64,000 nt of DNA from Owenia fusiformis (taxonomy: Eukaryota; Annelida; Polychaeta; Sabellida; Oweniidae): NCBI GenBank assembly GCA_903813345.2, contig CAIIXF020000008.1, forward strand, positions 15,610,822 through 15,674,821, written 5' to 3'. A program made the translations under genes and the position numbers. Under the pieces are notes generated by a model, which ran no database searches, was not told where the DNA came from, and was given only the letters and a program-made list of their open reading frames with translations. Below, one piece after another: positions 47,320-58,482 of this stretch. Positions within the stretch are counted from its first letter, which is position 1. Each line of letters begins with the position of its first letter.

Positions 47320-48239
47320 GAACCCTGCAGATATTTAAGCAGGTTGATTATATCTTACCCTTTAAGTGGTATTCTAAGAGTGAAACTTTGCAATGTTTGT
47401 TGGTTTTGAGTATGATATATAATTCTGCAATATGCTTAAAAAACTAACTTTGCATTGGACTGGAATGGGTTTCTCCGACCAGCAAGTCACTAAACTGGAC
47501 AATTTTGAGTTGCATCCCGTCAAGCGTACTGTACTTCTAATCCATGGTTACATGAGCTTTTGATTTTGGCATGATTTACATAATTTGGTGATTATAAAAT
47601 ACATGTACTTGTTTAAATATCACAATTTCTGTTGTAATGCTCCGAAATTTTGATTGTAAAATGGTAAGTTTGCAAATATCTATCCTTGTTCATGAGATAA
47701 TAAGGCGTCCTTACCAAACTGACTCCTGTTCGAAATTCTGCTCATAATATATTTAAATGTCTTCATCATCAATTGGTTTATCACATACTTTTACCACCAT
47801 AGCTGAAACAAATGACAGGTTTTTCGATTTGGATAGGCATGTTAGGCATATGTTTCTGGATTGCATAACTCATACATACTGTGCTGAAGATAAACGGGAT
47901 TCTCTAGTGATGTCATTTCACTTTTTGGCAGTTTTGCCTTATTTTTACTTTTGATTCTCTTTAGTTAGGCACCAGCAGTGCATCTAACATCTAATCCAGT
48001 TCAAAATAGATATGAAATTATTACTTTGGTCCCAGAGACCTTTAATGTACAAGACCAAATGCTCAAAATCAAAATTAAAGTTATTAGAAGTACAGTTTAA
48101 ATTGCTTGGGGAGCATATCCCGGGAGCATATATTATGTGCTTTGAATTGTATAGGGAGCATAAGGTTATGGCCCTGTTTATGAATATGTACCTAGTCTAT
48201 ATTCAGCAGTCTAGCAAATTATTTCAATCAATGTTTTAC

Positions 48240-48634
48240 TAAGGGGAGGCATCCAAAGTTCGATCTCGGATGGGAAACTAAATAAATCTAGTTTTGACTT
48301 TGACCCCCCCAAAGCTAAATACCATGAAAGTTGATCGCTGACTTTTGGTTTGAGAATTTGAAAAATTATTTCTATTTTTTTGTTAATTCCTATCGTAAAT
48401 TGTGGCTTTTAACAACTATTAATAGAATAGAATCCATTGTAATGATCTTGACGAAGAAAGCATCAGGTAAAATCTTTATATTTAAACCATTCCAAGGCAT
48501 TCTGAGTCAAAATTGCAAAAGATTTGAATTGTTGAAATTTGTCGGATAGCAAACTGAAATGGCTTTGAACCCCCTCCCCCCACTAGATTTATTTAGTTTT
48601 CGATCCGACATCGAACTTTTGATACCTCCCCTAA
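48240..48634. mobile_element. Foldback element, about 80-bp arms
   Basis: AAGGGGAGGCATCCAAAGTT and AACTTTTGATACCTCCCCT terminate inverted arms sharing AACTAAATAAATCTAGT and a poly-C/G stretch next to CAAAGC. Confidence 0.82.
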
Positions 48635-48973
48635 TAACTGTTCATCAGTCATAAGTTGTAAAAGGTGGATACAAATATGCATTATTTTTTCTTGGATAGG
48701 CTGCATGTGCATATAAAATACATTGTGATAAGGCCTATGTTCATGTAGATAAAGCATTGATTGAACTTATTGTTTATATTCTCTATTCTTTTGTGCCAAA
48801 TTTTATGATAGACGCCTCAGCTGTATTTTTGTGATTTGATGCTTCTGGTGTCATGTTTATTTCCTGGTTTGTAATGGGGGTATCCAATACTTATCGCTCG
48901 TGCATATTTTTGCAAATGTTACAAATTATGACATTTAGTTATCAGATTGTTTAGAAAAAATCAGAGTAGTCAT

Positions 48974-49036
48974 GCTTAAAGACCCTGGACCCCCCTTTGC
49001 AGTTAAAGTAGATAAGGGGGTCCAGGGTCTTGAAGC
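48974..49036. repeat. Compact hairpin with 20+ bp stem
   Basis: GCTTAAAGACCCTGGACCCC and GGGGTCCAGGGTCTTGAAGC pair almost perfectly around a loop of about 16 bases (TGCAGTTAAAGTAGAT). Confidence 0.85.
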
Positions 49037-50153
49037 ACGGCTTTTATCAGAGCTGTTAAATCTCTTAACTCGTAAATTTATTTTCTGGAGACCCCTTCTG
49101 CTGTACATATTGAAAGCAATATTTGTTCAGATTTCTCAGTGTGTATGTACACATCTTCTGTGTATATGATGGCATTAACAGGAGGGGGAGTCTATTAGAG
49201 GTCTCTGCAATGAGATGCTTTTCAGAGCCCTTATACCTCAAGGTTTTGGGAGTATTATTATGTTCAATCTGTTCTGAAAGATCAGATGTTGATTATGCAA
49301 GGTTGGGATGTTATGAATTGTTTTGAAAATTCATTTAATGAAGCATTTACCTTATGTTTTTGAGCATCTCTTATAACCTGTTTCTGACCATGTTATTATC
49401 TTGATAGACCCCCCAAATATGGAATCACGTGTATACTAATCTATGGTGAGTGTTCTATGTTCAATACTGCCAGTACTTGCCATATGCATCCACAAAATCA
49501 AGTAAGATTTGTGAACTGAGTATTGTACTGAGTTTATTTTTTGTTCTGTTCTTTTTCCACATTTGAGTTTTGTTATATAAAAGGTATCTCCAAAGTACCT
49601 GAATGTATGGCAGTACATGCCCAAGTCACCTCTTATGATGGGTGGGGTTCGGGCTCCAGTCTATTTCAACACTAGCCCCAGAAAAAAAAGTATGTCCAAC
49701 ACTTCGCAGATTTTGCATATTGTCACCATGTGTAAGACTGAAGCTTCCGGGTTTTGACTGTAGTAGCTACTATCAGTTAGTTATCACACATTTCAGCATG
49801 TGATGCTGGAAATACTCCGCAAAAGGTAACACTGTATTATCCATGAAAGTGAAGCTAATGTGGTGGGTGATACATTGTTACCCAAGTGGAATATGTGTAA
49901 CGATGATTTTATCACAAGTCTAGGAGTTTCTAAGCATTTTGATTTTGTCAAGACTGACTGCTCATCAGTGTAATGGCTGAATCTTTTAGGGATGTCTTGT
50001 TTATCATCTACTGTAGATTGGGTTAGTTTGGCGCCCGCTTTAATTTGGCGAATTTGGTGAAATAGAAAAGAATGCCAATTTACATCTTCGCCATAATCTA
50101 ACTGTGTGATAAAATAAAATATGATATGATATGCGATAACCTGACGTGACCTG

Positions 50154-50364
50154 CAGGCCCATAGCCAGCTTTTCCCAAGGGGGTTCACTTTTTAAAATAA
50201 AAAATTCCAAGGGGGCTCACTGTTGACAACTTTGGCCCAAAAATGGCCAAAATCACTTGAAAAGTGTCCAGAATGGTGAAAAACTGCATGATTTTGAATG
50301 AATTTTTGGCCAGGAGGGGTTTTGCTTAAACCCTGCGAACCCCCTCCCCCCGTCTATGGGCCTG
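50154..50364. mobile_element. CAGGCC-type element with terminal inverted repeats
   Basis: It begins CAGGCCCATAGCC and ends CTATGGGCCTG, 211 bases with inverted ends. The interior is related to 1304-1444. Confidence 0.7.
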
Positions 50365-52028
50365 ACCTGGAAGCTGTATAGTCCTTGACATGTAAATGTT
50401 ATCTGTATATTTTTAACTTTTGTCAAATATGCATTTCCTCAGAGTGTACTTGGAAGTTAATCAAAATGTTATTATTGAAGTGATGAGAAATATACCCTCT
50501 AACAGAGTGCCCGGTGTTTTTGAAATTAAGGATAATTTTCTGTTCTAAAAGATAAAATGTTTGCATGTAAAATATTATGGCTGTGACTATAACCCATTAT
50601 AACAGTATAATAGTCATGTACACAGCACAGTCCTGAGAAAACATGGCTATTAAGGTAATTGAGCCATGTAATTGAATCAAGGGGTCAGCTCACATTTTTG
50701 GGTGATGTAAATTGGACCGAAAAACTGTAAAAGCTGTTGATGTACTGTATGATACAACATTTTGCTAAATGCAGTACATGTATTGTTCATGTATACATGC
50801 AATGTTTTTGTTATGTACTTAATATGCTATACTTTAATGACATGTCATTATGCTCTTTAATCAGAAGTATATTAAATAAAGAAATCAAAATGCATTTTTA
50901 TTGTTTGTTTTTTATTGATGGTAAATTTTCTGTTGTATATGATACACCTGGAATTGATCTTACCTTTATTCCATATGTGACTCATTGCTTTTGCAAACTC
51001 AATCACCTGTACTGTACCATTAGCAGACCTCTCTCCCTCCCCCTAATTTAGCCACAGCTTCTACTTATTTTGGCAGAGCTGTCAAATTGCTTGTTCAAAA
51101 CAACAAATCTGCGAAAATAAGTAGGCCGAATTAAGTAGGCCCAGAAGTACAGTGTTTGCTTTTATGTAATGCTTATGAATGGTGACCTATTCTGTTATTA
51201 TAGCCACTGTTTTTTGTCTGTAACAAATGGTTACATTTCCATAATTGCAACCAGGTTGTGACATTTTTCCATGTTAATATCTTATTTAATTCAGAACCAA
51301 AGTCACGTGGGTCCAACTATGCACGTTGAAAAAATGTTAATTTGAGTTTTAGACCTAGCTACCAGATGTTTGAAAATCAAGGATTGTGAGTCTCACCGTT
51401 TTTCTTCAAACTTGTTCCATACAAAGCAAAACAAAAATAACAAAAATGCCTTTCTGTAAGTACAGAGTCCCTCCTTAGGCAGTGTTTGGGTCCCCAGCTG
51501 GGAGAAAAAAGCGCTTCTTTCATTGGAAGATCATAGAAGTGGGAGGGGGATAAGACGTTACTAGATTAATGACGTTTTTTGACGGACATTGAAATATTGA
51601 CTCAACCCCTAGGTAGGTTTACAATAACAATTTTTTCTGAACAGGGAAAATATTGGAATGGATACACATACAGCAACAGAGGATTTAAGATCAATATACC
51701 CAGAGACATCTTTTTAAGATCTTAGCCCCCCCCCCCCACTTTGATTCACTCAATTACAAGGCTATTCTATTGCATAAATACTCTTTCAATGGTCTCGTTG
51801 GAATCTGTGTAAAAATTATGAAAATCTTATTTAATATCAAATAATACACATTGGTCACATAATCCGTCCATTGTCTTGTCATATACTTTACTTATCTGTA
51901 AAGTTTTAAAACTCGCGCCACAACAAACAACACAGTTGCATCATGGGACAATGGCCGCCCCCAGTCGCCGATAATTAGTTCAGGAAAATAAATCTTTGTT
52001 TTGAATATTTTAGAAATTATAGGCAAAT

Positions 52029-52106
52029 ATGAAACATCTGAGTGATGAGCTCAAGATACCAGAGGATCTACAACGATGTGTCAATCAGCACAGAGTCGTC
52101 TGCCTG
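52029..52106 (+). CDS. WDR81: WDR81 exon 1 (26 codons)
   Basis: Encodes [14 protein letters not shown] to HRVVCL and ends at CTG/GTAGGA in phase 0. The HRVVCL end joins VTEDWL in exon 2, matching the spacing of the corresponding human segment. Confidence 0.75.
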
Positions 52107-55100
52107 GTAGGAAATTACATAAATAGTAGTTTACAGGGTGACTCACTGACTTATTTTACTGATCTAGCCTAACCCTAACCTCACACTAGGCTCAGGAAAA
52201 AGAGGGGGGTTAACTCTTTTTCCTTTGTTAGTAGCCAAGTTAGATTCTAAGTAAGTATCATGTGAACAGAAGCACCCCCCTTATGTTATCTATAGGTTAC
52301 ATCCCTGGAGTATTCTATTATGGAGAACTTCCCATTACCCATGCCCAGAGCTGTCAAGTGTCCCGCAAATGGCGGGATTATCCCACGAATTTGATCAAAA
52401 TTAGGCAAATGTCGGCTTTGACCTTTGCGAATTTCCAAAATTGTTGCAATCCCGAAGGCTAACATTGTGATTATCTTGTGAAGCTAAGTTTTTTGCACTT
52501 TTGAGGAGAAAAGTTTACCTTATTTGAAAAGTGTTGCCAAACTCCCAGTGCATCAGATCGGGGAAGACTGCTTTTGGAAAGAGCTCTTGCTTTTGGAGGA
52601 ATTACTGATTGTTTTCATTTAGTGCCCTACATAAACTACAAGTTCTCAGAAATTCAAATCTGACAATTAAATCATTGTCTGACAATAAAACTTGTTTTCC
52701 TCTTCTAAATTTGCATCATATATTCATCTTTATGTAAAAGACCAACAGCCGACCACCAATCAACCAACCAACCAACTGGTCGATGGTTGGTCTTTCTCGT
52801 AAACCCCCAATTTGATAAGGAAACTGTGAAATGAAATTACCTGCATTTATTTGTTTCTCTATCATAACTAAAAATGGCAGTTATCTGTAATATTGTGGTG
52901 CATTACAAGATTTCTAAGAATATTCATTTATTTAATACTCAAAAAATGTTACTCATATGATATCTATTTCTAAAAGATAGATTTTCAACTTTATGTTTTT
53001 CACCTACTATAGAAATAAGCATAAATGACCTTTATCTCAAAATGTATACTACATACACATACAAGTATACATGTGTATGATACGTGTACAATGTATACGA
53101 AACATTGGTTTCGATTATATCCTGCCAGCATTAACAATCAATTTATATAAGACAAAGCAAGTGTATTCCTATCTTTTTGTTGTAGGTGACAGAAGACTGG
53201 CTCCGTGGTGTACAGAAGGGTCAATTTGAAGCAATAGTTAACAATCTGACAATAAGCGAGGTGGACCTTTACATTGCTAAGTCTGTACTCAACATACCTC
53301 CACCCTGGGTGAGGAAGTCGATCAAATGTATTGAGAAGCAGGATGTTCTAATAGCTAGGTGAGTGAATAATGATACCAATTTAAAATGTCAATGTCCCCT
53401 GTTCATAGTCTATATCTGAGGCAAACCTGAAGTTGATGAATTGAGGTCAAATTTTTCAAAAGAGGCACATTTTTGAAATTAGGCCAAATAAAAAAATAAT
53501 ACATGTACGAGTAGGTACCTGATTTTTGGTCCAAAACTAAAAAATCTACAAATGTTTTGGGGCCCGCCTTAGGGATTATCAGCAGACATGTGCAGTGCAT
53601 GTCAATACAAACTTACTTTTACTCTTTTGCTTACCCATTACATAGCTAATGGAACTAAAAATCAAAACAACCTTTTCCAGTCTTGCATCAAAGCTCAGCT
53701 CTGGGATATCTATTTTATATGCACAAGAACACCTAGGTGCAGATTAGTTGGGTGGTGCTAAACTAAAGGCTCAGTTCTGTGCAAGACTTTATTTTCAAAA
53801 AAAAAACGTTTGAATCATTTTGCGCCATATCATTCCATGCCATGCTTTCCTCTTAAAACCAATATTCAATCACACGATATATCGATCACTTTGTTTACTA
53901 TGTATGTTTACTAACAAAAATCTCTATTTGAATCTTTCAGCGACTCACATGTACAAAACAAACAGGAATGTCTCACTGACAGTTTTACTGAACTACATGC
54001 CTATATTGGGGAGCAGAACAGGAAGAATCTATGGAGGGAGGTTCAGAAAAAGCATAATAAGTACATCAATAATGGAGGCCTCCCTAGTTCTCCTAGTTGT
54101 GATATAAAACACAGGGTGAGTTTGAGTTAGCATGACAACATTGGCCATTAGTGTGCAGTGATCTCCCCAGCATTAAAGCAAGTGGGCATTGCATCCACTT
54201 GAGATTTTGATAAAAGGACTGCACCCACCTGAGAATCCTTTGGCACCTTCTTGAAGATGAAAAAATCTTGAAAATAGGCATATTTTGTTCAAATTTGTTC
54301 TAAATCATGAAGATAAAAATTTTGCACCCACTTGAAATAAAATCCTGGGGAGAGTATTGGTGTGATAGGGTCAGCCATGTCATGTAATAGATAAAAATAT
54401 CGTCTGAATGATATAAGGGAGATAGACACTTGGCTTTAACTTATGATGTTGGTATGATGGACTTGGGATCTGGTTCAACTCATATACCCCTCACCATATA
54501 TCTGATGTCATTAAATTGAATTTACCCATTTTAGACTCAGAGCCTGACAATTGTTAAATAGATGAATGTGTACATATTTTACATTTTCTTTTACAAAATG
54601 GCCCAAATGCTTTCTAAATTGAAAAGTATGCTGTTCATTAATGGTTCAGATCTTTTGCATTAAGTATTAGAAATAATCCATTGAATTTTACATATGTTAC
54701 AATAAAAATGTAGAATCGAAAACTGTTTTATTTCCAGAAGTTCAATGATGTCCTCCGAGAAGCCTTGCAGATGTTGTACAGATGTGACATAGTACAGCTG
54801 TACCCTACAAGTGCAAGCCTACTCACTCCAGACCTATCCAACTCAAGTAGTAATGATGGTCATAATCATCCCCATCCAAACACAGTCCCCGTGGATTGCA
54901 TCATTGAGACAGACTCTGTATTCTATGTGATAGAGGAATATTTCCCTCATAACGTAAATGATGTAGTAACATTTAGTCCTGCAATACTAGGAGAGTCCCA
55001 TAGTAAGCCCTTGTTCCTGGTTTACCAGCTACTCTCACTTACCTCATGGCTACACTCACAGGGTCTTGCCCTGGGGGATATCAGGCTCTCAAATATCCTA

Positions 55101-57676
55101 CTTGACTCCAAACTATGGATGCACATTCCCTTGCCAAATATAGAAGCAATTTTAACCAATGAAATCAAGCCATGTGATCAAAACAAAACTGATGTGATTT
55201 TAAAAAATGATTTAAATCCAAGTGCCAAAGAGAATGAACTCGAAGGAATTACCTCAGATTTAGGGAGATATACTCATGAGTGGGTGCATGGGAGGATATC
55301 AAACTTTGACTATTTAATGATATTGAATAAATTCGCTGGACGGAGATACGGCGACCCTAACAACCATCCAGTGATTCCTTGGGTTTGTGATTTTACGCAA
55401 CCAAATGGTGGCTTCAGAAACTTCAATAAATCAAAATATCGTCTGAATAAGGGAGATAGGCAGTTGGATTTAACTTATGATATTGGTATGATGGACTTGG
55501 GATCTGGTTCAACTCATACCCCTCACCATATATCTGACGTACTTGCGGACATCACATACTATGTCTACAAAGCTAGAGTCACTCCTAAAGAAATCCTATG
55601 TAAATATGTACGGAGTAAATGGGTGGCTAATGAATACCCGTCAAGTATGCAGCGTCTACAAGAATGGACCCCGGATGAATGTATCCCAGAGTTCTTCACT
55701 GATCCAACAATTTTTACGTCAATTCACGAGGATTTGCCTGATCTTGAAATTCCAACATGGTGCGATTCCCCCGAGGATTTTATAAAGAGACACATGGAGA
55801 TCCTAGAGAGTGAACCAGTGTCAAGTAAACTGCACCATTGGATTGATCTCACATTTGGTTACAAAGTAAGAAAATATACATCCATTAAATTATTATTTAT
55901 AAAGTAGTTGTCACATAAGGTGTGTGAGCTCACCATTCGCCACCGTGTTTTCTGTCTGCCATCACATGGTGGTGAACAGTGAGCCCACATGGCCTAAGTG
56001 GGACAACACCATAAGCTATGGTAACATGTCACAAGTGTGCCCATTGTGATAAATATTATCTTTCATTGTCTTATTTCAAAGACCAATTACAAAAACAATG
56101 TATTTGGTGACCTATGATTTTTATTTTCCTACTACGTGTATACAAGTACATGAAGTTATAAAACTATAATGTGCACATTTTGCTTTTTTTATAAAATGTA
56201 GAAACTATGTCGTATGTTACAAATATTTAAGGAATAGAAATGTTGTACAAAAATATATACATATACAGTAAAACCTGCGTATAGTGAACAATTTTTTGCC
56301 AAGAAAAAATGTTCACTGTTGGTAGGTGTTCACTACAGCAATGATTTGATTTCGCGGCATTTTGCCGTATTATATAAAGAGACCAGCTATTAAAAGAGAG
56401 GAGGAAATATTTATTTAATTATTTATTAATTATTTATTTATTTAGATATACACTTTTTTAACAGTGGCACTCTTACATTAAGGTGCATGTAATCGAAAAA
56501 TATCCACAATTCCATGTTGGTTAAAACAGCACATTTTATTAAACTAAAATGAGTCTTAAAAAGAATTAAAACATATTCATATTTGAATAATAAAAAATTG
56601 TATTTTCTACCCATATTAACCCATGCCACTCAAGCGTTAAGTATTTAATTTGTTGTAATGCTATATACAAACGGACTTATTTTAGACTGACTGTCATCTG
56701 AATGTTCATCCTTTTATTGTCAAATTTTTATCTTTATATAATTCTTTTTATCTCATCAAGATGGTCCTTTAAATAGTGGAATTTTTGAGACATTTGAGTC
56801 AGTTAAAGGACTTTATTGAATTAGTTAAAGGACATGATAGATGCAGTTAATAGTGAAATGATCATGAATTATAATTTTGATCCAATCGTTTTTTTAAATT
56901 GACGGGATGAGAAAAAATATTAAGTTGGGACTTAGCAGATAGAGGTAATAATAGTTAACCAGATTATCTCCAAGCAATCAATCCCAGACGCATATCCTTT
57001 GTAACAAAAACAAAGCTTATTAAGAATTATAATAAGTCACACCTGTTTCAATAGAAGAGATCAAGATCTCAAATTGACCTTTTAATTATTTTTGGCAGGT
57101 AATATAAACATAAACTGCTTAACTCTGATAAGGCAGTTGCAGAAAATCCGCGAGAAATCTTATATCTGATTCAATGTTCACTAGAGACAGGATAATTCAA
57201 TTGATTTTGCCAGGGTTTAGTGTTCACTGTTCATAGTTGGTAGGTGTTCACTATAGGATTGCACTTTAACATGGGAGTCAATGGGAGAAAAAGGTTTTGC
57301 CGAATAAAAACGTTCACTGTTAATAGGTGTTCACTAGAGAGATGTGTTCACTAACTCAGGTTTTACTGTAAAGTACAAAAAAATTTAACAAAACAAACAT
57401 GCACCTTTATTGTAACTTAGTTTTTAGAGTGTATAACTGCCTTAATTTCATATATTATGATTGTATGTTGTAGTTAGGAGGAGCGAGTGCTGTCAGAGCT
57501 AAAAATGTATGTCTCCAACTTGTAAATCAACACAAGGATCTATCCAACCATGGTGTAGTGCAGTTATTCACCCAGCCCCACCCTCACAGACATACCAAGA
57601 AACCTAGGGAGTCTGCACAGTCATATCACCTCCCTACTGTGGGTAGCTTTACCACCATCTCATTGAACAGTCACAG
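52029..57676 (+). CDS. WDR81: WDR81 N-terminal part (BEACH domain), five exons, 3' part not in window
   Basis: Exons 52029-52106, 53186-53358, 53941-54115, 54738-55865 and 57474-57676 join to 585 codons plus two bases. Long stretches match my recollection of human WDR81: DVVTFSPA near residue 218, the BEACH-domain start WVHGRISNF at about 324, then [48 protein letters not shown] and [15 protein letters not shown]81 acts on endosomes with WDR91, restraining class III PI3-kinase activity during early-to-late endosome conversion. The C-terminal WD40 propeller should follow but is not found before 64000. Residues 245-275 look like a decayed protein-kinase catalytic loop. Short ORFs at 51943 and 51951 precede the start and might dampen translation. 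The N-terminal ATG is a choice: it has no strong Kozak context, but the frame is open and phase-consistent. Confidence 0.93.
52107..53185. other. WDR81: WDR81 intron 1
   Basis: No exon seen. Near 52340-52460 it has GC-richer sequence with short inverted words (GCGGGATTATCCC), possibly a decayed element. Confidence 0.5.
53186..53358 (+). CDS. WDR81: WDR81 exon 2
   Basis: Follows TTGTAG and ends AG/GTGAGT in phase 2. It encodes VTEDWLRG through [15 protein letters not shown]. The frame is confirmed by the joined codon with exon 3. Confidence 0.85.
53359..53940. other. WDR81: WDR81 intron 2
   Basis: AT-rich, no recognised feature. Confidence 0.5.
53941..54115 (+). CDS. WDR81: WDR81 exon 3
   Basis: Follows TCTTTCAG and ends AGG/GTGAGT in phase 0. 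It encodes [12 protein letters not shown] and [13 protein letters not shown], whose NLWR is conserved with human WDR81. Confidence 0.88.
54162..54353 (+). mobile_element. About 190-bp element, copy B, in WDR81 intron 3
   Basis: TCTCCCCAG...CTGGGGAGA terminal inverted repeats enclose sequence matching the reverse complement of 15317-15516 (CACCCACCTGAGAATCC, TTTTGCACCCACTTGA). Confidence 0.8.
54394..54508 (+). pseudogene. Degenerate partial copy of WDR81 exon 4 in the preceding intron
   Basis: This intron segment matches exon 4 at 55434-55540 nearly base for base (TATCGTCTGAAT, GATGGACTTGGGATCTGGTT, CCCCTCACCATATATCTGA). It has a 5-base insertion after CTGAAT, a 2-base insertion in CATATACCCC and a few substitutions, so the frame is broken. 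It lies in the same orientation about 1 kb upstream of the source and has no splice sites of its own. Confidence 0.92.
54738..55865 (+). CDS. WDR81: WDR81 exon 4 (kinase-like segment and BEACH domain)
   Basis: 376 codons from [10 protein letters not shown] to LTFGYK, bounded by TTTCCAG and AAA/GTAAGA. It carries the kinase-like [11 protein letters not shown] segment and most of the BEACH domain. Reading past the donor adds a spurious tail ending at 55907. Confidence 0.96.
55866..57473. other. WDR81: WDR81 intron 4
   Basis: Most of it is the TA-flanked element at 56264-57370. 55910-56050 holds short inverted words (CACCATTCGCCACC, CACATGGTGGTGAA). Confidence 0.6.
56264..57370. mobile_element. 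TA-CAGTAAAACCTG element, 1.1 kb, in WDR81 intron 4
   Basis: TA-CAGTAAAACCTG at the left and CAGGTTTTACTG-TA at the right are perfect 12-base terminal inverted repeats with TA flanks, as in Tc1/mariner/pogo-type elements. GTTCACTGTTGGTAGGTGTT and GTTCACTGTTCATAGTTGGT repeat inside both ends. No transposase-sized ORF remains. Confidence 0.8.
57474..57676 (+). CDS. WDR81: WDR81 exon 5
   Basis: Follows TGTTGTAG and ends AG/GTAGGT in phase 2. It encodes [14 protein letters not shown] and [14 protein letters not shown], the conserved end of the BEACH region. Confidence 0.92.
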
Positions 57677-58482
57677 GTAGGTACAATGTTTTTTAGATTT
57701 ATTGTATATTGTTTCCTAGAATCAAGTACACTACAAGTAGTGCTCGGACTGGTAATGAAAAGTGGTGGCGGTATTACCGTTTGTCATTACCGATATTTAC
57801 CGACTATTTAGCAAGTATTTTGAAAAAAGCTAAAAAAAGTTTTCCCCGGGTATATTTCGCCAAAAATCTCATAGTACGCCATACATACCACTTAATTTAT
57901 CTGTAGAAACAGAAGAACCCACTCAGAATCATTTTAAACAACTAAACAATCCTGATTTTAACGGTTCATGTGATATAAACTCATAAAATAAATAGTTTTT
58001 GTTCGTTGTATTATCAGCCTTGTTCTGAACTTCAAATCGGGCGATAATAGGTAAATTGAAACTTCAACGTCAGGAAAATGGTATAATTCTAAAGAAGAAG
58101 GAGAAGGAGAAATGGAGAAGGGGCGACATGGGAAGGGGGCGAAATGGGAAGGGGCCAATTGGGAAGGGGCGAAATGGGAAGGGAACGAAGGGGGAATGAG
58201 GGGCGAAATGGGAAGGGGGCATAATGGGACAGGGGCGAAATGGAAGAGGGGCGAAATGGAAAAGGGGCAAAATGGGAAGGGGTGAAATGGGTAGGGGCGA
58301 AATGGGAAGGGGCCAAATGGGAATAAATGAGGGGCGAAATGGGAAGGGGCAAAGTGGGAAGGGGGGAAATGGGAAGACACCGTAAAACTTGTTCTTTATA
58401 CATGTTATTTATCCTGATCTGCATAATCATATTATCTGTCATAATATAAATGACTTGAGTAGTCATTGAGCATTTACACAGT
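57677..58482. other. Between WDR81 exon 5 and the ankyrin gene
   Basis: Contains the G-rich minisatellite at 58100-58375. No exon found. Confidence 0.6.
58100..58375. repeat. G-rich minisatellite (GGGGCGAAATGGGAAG)
   Basis: About 17 copies of a 15-16 bp unit run along the plus strand and are all purine-rich. The minus-strand reading gives Pro/Phe/Ser/His-rich ORFs in several frames, which are artefacts. It starts about 110 bases past the ankyrin gene's stop codon, so it may lie in the 3'UTR. Confidence 0.93.

Larger units (their letters stand above)
47233..52028. other. Intergenic region between EGLN and WDR81
   Basis: No gene recognised. It contains a foldback (48240-48634), a compact hairpin (48974-49036) and a TIR element (50154-50364). 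Near 51943-51974 lie two short upstream ORFs before WDR81. Confidence 0.6.

Noticed and set aside
54093-54281. 62-residue minus-strand ORF
   Set aside because: Lies in the 54162-54353 element; the same peptide wording appears in the other copy at 15323-15634.
54765-54767. ATG as the start of WDR81
   Set aside because: Coding continues upstream in frame to a splice acceptor at 54737, and three earlier exons match WDR81 in phase.
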